Assembly (NCBI GenBank): GCA_003013855.2
Contig: ML058342.1
Coordinates: forward strand, 1,239,120 to 1,303,119
DNA: 64,000 nt
Source of the DNA: Liriodendron chinense
Lineage: Eukaryota; Streptophyta; Magnoliopsida; Magnoliales; Magnoliaceae
Reading direction: 5' to 3'
Shown here piece after piece: positions 56,490 through 64,000 of this stretch (positions are counted from its first letter, which is position 1; the number at the start of each line of letters is the position of its first letter). Under the pieces are notes generated by a model. It did not search any database, was not told the DNA's origin, and saw only the letters and a program-made list of their open reading frames with translations. Position numbers and translations under genes: made by a program.

Positions 56490-57310
56490 CCACAGCACGT
56501 GTGGAAGCAATCTCCACCGTCCAGCACTTCCATCAGCGTCCATCCTTCCAGCTGCACACGTGTCAAACTACAGAAACCTTCATCACCGTCCATCTGTCCA
56601 GTTCAGTGGACCCCATCATCACACGTGCAGCAGATGGAAGCCATCTATCCATCCAGCCGTTCAAAGCTAAGGCCCATCAAAATGAAGAGTCCGCCCAGAA
56701 ATCTCCAGCAGTAGCCGTCCAAAGATGGGCCCACACGTGCTCACCATCTACCCTTGCACGTGTAGCAGTGGACGTTCACCATCTTCACACGTGCAGCAGT
56801 AGTGCTGCATCTCACCATCCATTCCAGCTGCAGGAGATGGACCCCATCCTCCACCATCCACGTTCGTTCGTCCAAGCTGCAGCCAGCTATGGACTCTTCT
56901 TCATCAACGTCCATCATCAAGCATCCAGCAGCGTCCATCCTCACCATCATCAAGTGGACCGTCCAACAATCATCAGCCGTCCATCCAAGTCCAGCTGGTG
57001 GACGTCATCAACTCCATCACCTCCCAACCTGTTGCACGTGCAGCAACCCCAATCCAGTGGTGTTCAGCTGCTGCACATCAACGCCGTCCATCAAGCATGT
57101 GGACCCACCTTCATCTGCAATCGTCCACCAGGGCTGGACGTCCAAAACCAACTCCATTCCAGCCATCCTTCAGTTCAGCCAATGGACCCCACCTGCAACA
57201 GGGATAGACGTCCAAGGAGGGACCCCACACCTGATGATGATCCAGCGCCCATCTCTAGCACGTATAGAGTTGAACATCACACCGTCCACCTTGCACGTGC
57301 AGCAGATGAG
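56490..57310 (+). repeat. CACGTG (G-box) cluster in U3 of the 2929-bp LTR
   Basis: At least eight CACGTG cores lie at roughly 56497, 56558, 56618, 56733, 56757, 56788, 57027 and 57294, several extended to CACGTGCAGCAG. CACGTG is the plant G-box bound by bZIP and bHLH factors. The surrounding U3 is dominated by CCATCCA-like words. Confidence 0.7.
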
Positions 57311-58059
57311 GCCGTTCATCAGCATCTAGCAGAGGACGTCCTTCCATCTGATCTCCAATAGCCAGCAAATCCATTAGCTGTCTATTCAGATCCCGCAACT
57401 AGAGTTGGCCTTGACCCTTCTCACCATCACATGGCTGCAAGAGAGAAGCTCTCTCTCTCTCTCTCTCTCTAGCTCTCTTCCCAACACATGTGTAAGGCTT
57501 GGAATGCCACCTCATCATCTAAGCCTCACTCCATTCCTAAACCAAAAAAAAATCTGCTTCGGGTTTAGAGTGCCACCTAGGCTTGGAGTACTTTTTTTTG
57601 CCACATGTCATTCCATGCTTAACTCCAAGCCCAAACCTAAAGGAAAATTTTTCTTTGGGCACTCCAAGCCTAACTCCATTCTCGAACCTAAAAAAAAAAA
57701 TCTGCTTTGGGTTTGGAGTGCCACCTAGGCTTGGGAGCCTCTCAAAAGTCTATAAAAGGAGGCCTCTCCTCCTCATTTTAATCATCCCACTCCTCAAATC
57801 CCATCCAATTCTCTACAACTCCTCTCTTCTCTTCTTTAGTTTTCTTTCTTTCTTTTGTAGTGTAGAGTAGTTTTCTCTTTTGCAGAGAATTTAGTCTTCC
57901 ATTGTAGCATGGTTGGTTAAACCTCTAGCTAACGCTAGGGGTGAAGCCTTTGAAGAAATTTGCAAGCTTTGGTTCTTTTGGTTCAACAATGGTGTGTGAA
58001 TGTTGGAGTTTTCTTTGGTTGATTGGTTTGGTTATCCACCTCGGCGGACGCTATTGGTG

Positions 58060-58460
58060 TGCAAGCCCCTTGATCCATCGTCAACTCCGGGCACGTTGGA
58101 TGCTTGGGATCCCTTACACATAAATTAGCTAGTTCATGATCGATAAAGTCTCTTGATCTATCGTCGACTCCGAGCACGTTGGATGCTTTGGATTCCCTAC
58201 GGTCATCGAGCTAGTGCAGGTAAAGTCATCGATCTGTAAAATCCCTTGATCCATTGTAAACTCCGGGCACATTGGATGCTTTGGATTCCCTGCGATCGAT
58301 AGACGAGATCTTAACAGTTGGATCGGTCAATCAAAGCCCCCTTTCTTGTAAGTATGCATTTGATCGTATGAATTGTGATCTTATCGGTTGACTTGTTGGC
58401 AAAGTTGTTGATCCGTACAATTCCTTGATCCATTGTTGACTCTGAGCACAGTGGATGCTT
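58060..58460 (+). repeat. Tandem CTTGATCCAT block in the 2929-bp LTR U5
   Basis: The block CCTTGATCCATCGTCAACTC followed by GGCACGTTGGATGCTTGGGA recurs about four times (near 58066, 58151, 58246 and 58428), with drift. Spacing is about 85-95 bp except the last. Confidence 0.75.
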
Positions 58461-59469
58461 GGAATTCCCTGCGATCAACTAACGAGTGCTTCATGGTCAA
58501 ATCAATCGGTTCAAATCACTATCTTTTATGAAATATGCAGTGGTTTAACTGTTTCATCTTCCGATTGGAATGAATCTTTATTCGATTCCAGTCGAGTTAT
58601 AGTTGGACCAATGAATTGAATCTTGTGAATGAATCAAAGGTGGATCCCTGATGCCTTAGCCTCATTTTCTACTTTTGTCTTTCACCACACACAACTTGCT
58701 CCACTCTCGTGGATAATCCAGATTTCATCTTTCACACCTAAACTAATTCCTCTAAGTGTTCTTAACCCCAATCCTTGTGGATCGACCTCTGTCTTACCGA
58801 GTATTTTACTACTTCGCCACCTGCACTTGGGTGTGCAATCTTCGGATTGTAGCATTAGACTAGGTTGTTTATTGCTTACCATATGTCAGTCTTGTGATTG
58901 GACCCACTTAGGCTTGGAAGCCGAAGTGTTCTTGCTTGCTTAGTTTAATTTGTCAAATTATGTAAGTAGGCGAAAAGAATTTGAAAAAGGTCCTAATCAC
59001 CCCTCCTATAGGTTTAGCCATAATTTTAGTTGCTCTTTAAGCTTCCGCACATACGAAGATGTCGTGTTAGAATACCGACGTACTTTCAAGACTTTCAAGT
59101 ATTAGTTTGATTCTGTGAAGTAAAGATCGTACTTCGGTATGTGCAGAGTGGGTGCCTAACACCTTCCCACCCTGTAACAGTGATCCCTTACCTTGAATCT
59201 CTGACCGCAGATAAAAAAGAGTCATTTTAGAGGAAATAATCTTCAGATTCCCTTCTTTAACATTTCTACGGGGTCTAGCTGACTGTAGATTCGAAGTAAC
59301 TGACTAGTGGCGACTCTAGTCTTATACGAACTCATCCAAACACATCCAGTTTAACATGATAACCAAAAAAGCCCTCGAGAAAGAGGTGAGCCAGTGGTAC
59401 AATGACAATTCATGCAACCCCTTTTCAAAAGGGAGGGTCGGGAGGGCGGAAAGGCGAGCATCCACAAAA

Positions 59470-59487
59470 TGGTGACTCCGCTGGGGA
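59470..59487 (+). promoter_or_regulatory. Primer-binding site of the Ogre-like element
   Basis: TGGTGACTCCGCTGGGGA lies 3 bp after the LTR. Ogre elements are known for a TGGCGACTCC-type site pairing with tRNA-Arg; one base differs here. Confidence 0.8.
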
Positions 59488-59730
59488 ATATGCTAGTCCC
59501 ATTAGTCGTGATCCAACTTGAAAAATGAAATCCCTCCTATATTTGAAAGTCACTAGTCCTCATACAATCTCATTTGCATAGCATTTTATCCATAAACAGA
59601 AAAAATAGAAAATCCCAAAACTCAAAAAAATCAGTAGAGCATATTCCTCACCATTGCGCCTTTTTGGGCTCAACGTCCTCGAAAACAATTTTCCTTTCGC
59701 AGCATAATCCGCACCAGAGCTCAGCAAGCC

Positions 59731-60610
59731 ATGTCCGACCATGAAGAAAAAACTCACCTCTTCCTTGCCCTCGACATGGCCGAAGCGCAATCTCCAGCAC
59801 AACAACCAATTGAGAATACGTCAATCATGCAAGAATTGACACAAGGAATTAGAGAAATGCGAGAAATGTTATTGCAATTCATGCAAACACAAGCTACCGC
59901 AGCAACCAACAATCAAGTTGGCCCAATTCAGCAATCTCAACAGGCATGGCGGGCCCTTTCGACCTCCAGTTCAAATCAAGCACAACCATCGGAGTCTGCT
60001 CAAGACTACCGACAACAGTCATCTTAGCCCTCTATTATAGGGCATCCTTCTCCATACCTTCCTGTGACGACAAGACCTTCTCAGAATATTCCTGCCACAG
60101 GGACTTCTAGTCAATCTCGCAAGTAATGATCTTAGTAGATTCCAACCTGTCCCTGCCAATGGGACCCCTCTCCTTTCATAGGATGTCCCCGCCGATGGGA
60201 CCTTTACTCAATTTCAACACATCCCTACCAACGAGATTTCAGTTCAATTTCCAGCAACAGGGACAACACTGGCGAATGCCCACAATGGGGGTCAGTGTTA
60301 AGCCCACATTAATCAGTGGATAATGGTGAATACCTAACAAGGAGGTCACTTTCCAACATCTCAGCCTCCTACAAATAGGAGCACTTTTCAGTTCCAGCAC
60401 ATCTCCACCGATGGGATTTCAGCTAATTTTCAGCAATCTTCAATTCAACAAACTCTAGTTAATTTTCAGTAATCTTCAATTCAGCAGTCTCTAGTTAATT
60501 TCCAGCAAATTTTAGTTCAACCTTCAGCTCAATTACAATCATTTCAAGCACAAGTTTGCCAATTCAATAATCAAATCAAATTCAGTAACCCACAGTTGCT
60601 TTCCAGCAAG
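59731..60610 (+). pseudogene. Ogre-like gag, N-terminal part (broken)
   Basis: An ORF from ATG 59731 (MSDHEEKTHLFLALDMAEAQ) runs 98 codons with a MQELTQGIREMREMLLQFMQ helix and a Gln-rich tail, to TAG 60025-60027. Beyond it the sequence stays Gln/Pro/Ser-biased with stops, and repeats words such as CTTCAATTCA and GTTAATTTCCAGCA. It breaks at CCCAT 60611-60615, the site of the solo LTR. The ORF is the first after the primer-binding site. The segment 59488-59730 is leader with no gene. Confidence 0.68.
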
Positions 60611-60615
60611 CCCAT

Positions 60616-62717
60616 TGTTGAGCTCTTAATTGTGCATATTCTAACCCCAATTCATCACTCATTATACAAGATTTTCATGATTTAAAGACTAATCAAATAC
60701 ATGTTTTGTGATTGTAGGGATGAGAGCGGACTTCACTCAATTAGAGACCAAAAAGGGGCCATTTGGAGCCTTTGATGAAGGCCCAAGGTGGACCAAAGAA
60801 AGAAGAAAGTAAAGAGAGAGGAAGGAGAGAAGAAAAGAAAGAAGAAAAACAAGCAAAACTGGATCCGACCAGTCAAGACCGGTCGGCCAAGAAGGCCCGA
60901 CCGGTCATGACCGGTCGGATGCACTCCCTGGAGCAAGGCCAGCCTTGTCCGACCGGTCATGACCAGTCGGCCAGCCCTGTCCGACCGGTCGTGACCGGTC
61001 GGCCATGCAAGTTTCAGACTCCAAATTGCATACAGCAGGCCATTCCCGTTTCTGACTTTTCGGATCACTTTTCTGAAGCCATCTTAATTATATTTAAAAA
61101 TCCAACACATCCATGTCGAAGAAGAGCTCGACGCCGAACTAACCCAAGTGGTTTCGTGTCGATCGGAGCTACGGATTGATCGTGGTGGCCAAAACAATAC
61201 GAACTGTCCAGAAAGTTCCAGATTTCGCTGTTCCACTCTGGGCCGGTCCAGGTGGCCCATCATTGATGATATGAAGAATCTACTTTGACCATCTTTTAGA
61301 CCACATCCATATATGAATAACCACAAAAGTTTCAGATCAAAAGGATGTGTGGTTTGATCGTACCGGTTGAAGAAAGATGGACCATCCAAAAAGATCCAAC
61401 TGCACAGAGTTTATAAAAGCCCTAATTGTTCTAATTTTCGGACCACATTCTGGGATGTTTTTGGACAATCTAATCCATCTATCATGTAGAGGAGTAAGTT
61501 TTCTACTAATGTTTCAAATTTGGGATCAATCCGACGTTTGTACACTCCGGAGCGTTGGAAGCAAGATGACTGGTTCTGAAGGTACCCGAAGTGCGCGATT
61601 TTGAGAGGCGGTCGGTGATGTGATTGGTGGGCCCATTCAGAGGACAATCTTGGAAATCTAAATCATCTATGAGGAAGATCACATTACAAGGAAGCTACAA
61701 ATCAATTTTGAAGGCAATCCGACCATTGGTTAAGCCGTACCAAGCGAAACAAATTCTGCTATGTTGCTGTACTATTGCTGCACTATAAAAGGGGGTGCTC
61801 TCTTCTATTCCAGGGCAACCAAGGACGTGGGGAGCAAGGAGTTCAAGTCATAGGAGGCTTCCTAGCCTCCTCCAGCTAGTTTTTCTTCCTTTTCTTAGTT
61901 CTAGTTTTATTTTTAATATGCTTTTCATTAGCTAATCTCTTAGCTAGAGCTAAGAGGTGAACCTTATAGTTTTCTTAGATTGTTTAATTCGTTTTATTGG
62001 TTTTAAAGTTGTAATTCATGCTTATGAACTATGGTTTGAAGTTTATACAAGTTTTTGAGTAGTTTTTCGTAGTCTTATGATGACTCATGGATGTTTGGGA
62101 GAATTACTTAATTGCTTAATTGGTTTGTGACGGTCTAGACCTGTATGATCCGAGGAATCGGAGTGCGCTCTAGTACTATGATCTTCATAAAGGAACTTCC
62201 TACCAAAGTTCTATTTTTCTGTTTTTTCGGAATATGTATGGACTGTGCATGTGATTTGAATCCAGTTCAAATCCTGATCTAGCCTTGTCTTGTGACAGGA
62301 CTTGAGGATGGTTATGATTGTGAACTAGACCTTTTGAAAAGGGGAATGACCTATGCAATTGAGCATGCTCAGCTCAGCCTACATTGAGTGAATCCTATGC
62401 ATAGAACTTACATATGACAGATTGTTTGGTTTAACAGCTCTATCATCCGACTAGATAGATCTTAATATCGATTCTAGTTGAGAAAGTAAGAAACCATAGC
62501 GAATTATGCATCTAAGAAGAGCTATAAGTGGATCCTTGATGCTCTAGTTATCTTTTCATTATTAGATTTTCTATTTTATGTTAAAAATCAATTTCACAAA
62601 CCTCTTTGATTCTAGTTATTAGGATAGTTGGAATTGTTTACTTCCTTCCCTGTGGATCGACCTCGGTCTTACCGAGTTTATTACTACTTCGCAACCCTAC
62701 ACTTGGGGAAGCGAACA
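60616..62717 (+). mobile_element. Solo LTR of the non-autonomous Athila-like family (2102 bp), TSD CCCAT
   Basis: Flanked by CCCAT at 60611-60615 and 62718-62722. It is exactly 2102 bp, the same as both LTRs of the element at 17664-46607, and matches them almost base for base in reverse complement. It starts TGTTGAGCTCTTAATTGTGC and ends GGGGAAGCGAACA. TATA box TATAAAAGG is at 61784-61792. Confidence 0.94.
60867..61002 (+). repeat. GACCGGTC array in the 2102-bp solo LTR
   Basis: Four units as in the two other copies of this LTR, two half-sites changed to GACCAGTC. Confidence 0.94.
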
Positions 62718-62722
62718 CCCAT

Positions 62723-63574
62723 AGGGTCGAAGACGACCACTATGCCGAAGAAGAATGTGCCTTACTGCGAGAGGCACCAATCGCTCGAGTAGATCATGCA
62801 GGACTGGACGAGTTGCGGGAGCAGTTCCAGACCTTGCAAAATCAACTATAGCGACAACAGGGAATCAATCTACCATCGACCAAGTTCAGAGACTTGTGTC
62901 CATTTCCAGATGCTCAGATACCTCAAAACTTTGAGGTCCCAAAATTCAAAAGATACGACGGTAGCGGCTGTCTCCAAGGCTTTTTGTGGAGAGCTGAGTG
63001 CAACCGCAGGAAATGAAGGAGCCCTCATTTGGTTATTCCAAAAATCTCTGAAATACGATGCCCTAGACTGGTATACATCATTGGCCTGCCATCGCATCAG
63101 GACTTGGGAGTAGCTCTCCCAGGCTGTCATCGACAGATTCACATACAATCTTAACATGACACCCAAGAGAGCAGATCTCGCAGCTCTCAGGCAAAGGAGT
63201 GATGAAACATTGTCAGTTTATGTGGGACATTGGCAAGCTATGGCAGTTAGAATGTGGACACCATCGATGACGAGGAGCAAGTCTTCATGATTGTCCACTC
63301 GACATATCCTGGCATATCTGGGTATCTCATCTCACATCCATATGCAAATTTCTCTCAGTTGATCCGTGCTGGAGAGTAAGGCGAAGCAGGAATCCGCGCA
63401 GGGACAATCTCCCCATGGCCTCACCAGGCCACTCCAGTCAAATGGAACAAAGTGGAAGAAAGACTTATCGGATATGGGAATGAAAATCGTAGCAGTTCTC
63501 CTCCTCACCCGATAGAGGTAAACAACATCATCGTACTATCTAGGGCAACTAATATGCTCCTCCATAGGGACGCC
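62723..63574 (+). pseudogene. Ogre-like gag, core part (broken)
   Basis: After the solo LTR the gag resumes. In mixed frames it reads CPFPDAQIPQNFEVPKFKRYDG, then EGALIWLFQKSLKYDALDWYTSLACHRIRTW, then RFTYNLNMTPKRADLAALRQR and FMIVHSTYP. DWYTSL, NLNMTPKRADL and the closing LISHPYANFSQLIRAGE are typical of Ogre gag. A TAG at 63112-63114 and frameshifts near 62935 and 63250 break it. After about 63385 the sequence stays gag-like (PWPHQATPVKWNK) until an LTR cuts it at 63574. Confidence 0.8.
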
Positions 63575-64000
63575 TGTTGAACCTCCAATTTATACATTGC
63601 ATTACCCATTACACTACATAATTTGCATGATTTTCATGGTTAAAAGGCCCACCTAACATGTGTTTTGTGATTGTAGAGATAAGAGGGGATTTCATCAAAT
63701 TGGAGTCAAAAGATTACATTTGAAGACATTGGATGAAGTCCTAAGATGGACCAAGGAAAGAAGAAGAAAGAGAGAGAAAAGAGAATGAAGAAAAGAAGAA
63801 AAAGATGAAGGAATACAAGGCTGACCGGTCGTCCGACCGGTCAGCCACATCACAGGAACAAGAAGGAGAGAGGCCGACCGGTCATGACCGGTCGGCCATG
63901 CACACTGGATCAAGGCAATAGATCAGCCCGACCGGTCATGACCGGTCGGGCATGCACGCTGGATGAGTGGGAGGTCAGTCCGACCGGTCTTGACCGGTCG
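63575..64000 (+). repeat. Athila-type LTR at the right edge, incomplete
   Basis: The sequence starts TGTTGAACCTCCAATTTATAC inside the Ogre-like gag and has the Athila U3 layout: TTGTGATTGTAG, a GAAGAAAGAGAGA tract, then the palindrome array. It runs off the window, so whether it is a 5' LTR or a solo LTR is unknown. Confidence 0.8.
63823..64000 (+). repeat. GACCGGTC array at the right edge
   Basis: At least four units, mostly exact GACCGGTC-AT-GACCGGTC, with centres about 50 bp apart; the array continues beyond the window. Confidence 0.93.

Larger units (their letters stand above)
55926..58854 (+). mobile_element. Solo LTR of an Athila-like family (2929 bp), TSD TTAGA
   Basis: Flanked by TTAGA at 55921-55925 and 58855-58859. 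It starts TGATAAGTACCTAATATTG and ends TTCGGATTGTAGCA. TATA box CTATAAAAGG is at about 57750-57759, so U3 is 1.8 kb. The 3' end shares GTGGATCGACCTCTGTCTTACCGAG and the TTACTACTTCGC block with Athila LTRs, hence the lineage call. U5 has three to four copies of a CTTGATCCATCGTCAACTCCG block (58065-58450). U3 from about 56100 to 57360 is stop-poor and rich in CATCCA, GTGGACC and CACGTG words. It has no GACCGGTC array. Confidence 0.85.
54256..59088 (+). mobile_element. SIRE-type copia solo LTR, TSD AGACT, itself interrupted
   Basis: Flanked by AGACT at 54251-54255 and 59089-59093. It starts TGTTAGTGCACTTTTTCGTG and ends CGACGTACTTTCA. Without the inner 2929-bp insertion it is about 1.9 kb, matching the SIRE LTRs at 14591 and 47477. 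TATA box CTATAAAAGG at 54858-54867 is better than in those copies. No internal region is present. Confidence 0.9.
53238..59466 (+). repeat. 5' LTR of the Ogre-like element, interrupted
   Basis: Segments 53238-54255 and 59094-59466 join across the SIRE solo LTR (TSD AGACT). The 3' part has GGGTGCCTAACACCTTCCCACC and ends GAGCATCCACA just before the primer-binding site. The 5' part includes TATAAATACCCCC at about 53695-53707 as a TATA box. Confidence 0.72.
53238..63574 (+). mobile_element. Ogre-like (Tat IV) Ty3/gypsy element, 5' part
   Basis: The element has a TGTAGACACCCC start, an LTR of about 1.39 kb once the nested SIRE solo LTR is removed, and a primer-binding site of the tRNA-Arg kind typical of Ogre. 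A gag follows with the Ogre-type LDWYTSL core, in pieces. Gag is interrupted by a 2102-bp solo LTR and again at 63575. No pol is reached in the window. Target duplication cannot be confirmed (GGGAG at 53233-53237 is the left candidate). Confidence 0.72.
50562..64000 (+). mobile_element. Athila-type element (Athila C), plus strand, continues past the window
   Basis: 5' LTR 50562-52040, primer-binding site, and gag to 53237, where an Ogre-like element is inserted. The remainder of Athila C is not seen before the window ends. The LTR start is mutated to TATTGAGCTC, and gag is broken, so this is an old copy. Confidence 0.75.

Noticed and set aside
56099..57361. 420-aa ORF in the 2929-bp LTR
   Set aside because: Two other frames are also open over much of the same DNA, so this is stop-poor composition (CATCCA and GTGGAC words). 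The peptide has no recognisable domain.

Overview
The window is plant nuclear DNA made almost entirely of LTR retrotransposons. I see no host gene, tRNA, rRNA or CRISPR array. The element lineages are Ty3/gypsy Athila, Tat with a dual RNase H, an Ogre-like Tat, a Del/Tekay-like LTR, and Ty1/copia SIRE. Together with heavy nesting and many C-to-T decay mutations they indicate heterochromatin of a flowering plant with a large genome. The species cannot be named from this sequence.

Nine 5-bp target-site duplications (TSDs) let most of the window be read as insertions inside insertions. Left part (1-11.8 kb): a decayed minus-strand Athila (B) is cut at 4913 by a minus-strand SIRE LTR remnant. That remnant is cut by Athila A (plus strand, entering from the left edge, 3' LTR 2518-4097). 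The 5' LTR of Athila B holds a 2984-bp Del-like solo LTR (8771-11754, TSD CCCTA).

Middle (11.8-50.6 kb): an old SIRE-type copia has an Athila solo LTR in its own LTR (11942-13511, TSD CAAAG). Its gag gene is split by a gag-only SIRE element (14591-49423, TSD AGTCA). That element contains a non-autonomous Athila-like element on the minus strand (17664-46607, TSD CCCTC) with 2102-bp LTRs and two overlapping ORFs of unknown function. That element in turn received two full-length Tat elements of one family: Tat1 (20410-31206, TSD CTTTC) and Tat2 (33866-44793, TSD CCAAA).

Right part (50.6-64 kb): Athila C (LTR from 50562) is cut in gag by an Ogre-like element (from 53238). The Ogre-like LTR holds a SIRE solo LTR (54256-59088, TSD AGACT), which holds a 2929-bp solo LTR (55926-58854, TSD TTAGA). 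The Ogre-like gag holds a solo copy of the 2102-bp LTR (60616-62717, TSD CCCAT). It is cut again at 63575 by another Athila-type LTR that runs off the window.

The two Tat elements encode gag, protease, reverse transcriptase, two RNase H domains and integrase on the plus strand. Both also carry a three-exon gene on the opposite strand with its own TATA box. Both copies of every gene are damaged, in different places. The most unusual signal is in the LTRs. SIRE (copia) and Athila (gypsy) LTRs share arrays of one nested palindrome, GACCGGTC-NN-GACCGGTC, spaced about 52-55 bp apart just upstream of the TATA box. The Tat LTRs carry a different array of inverted repeats with an exact 48-bp period.
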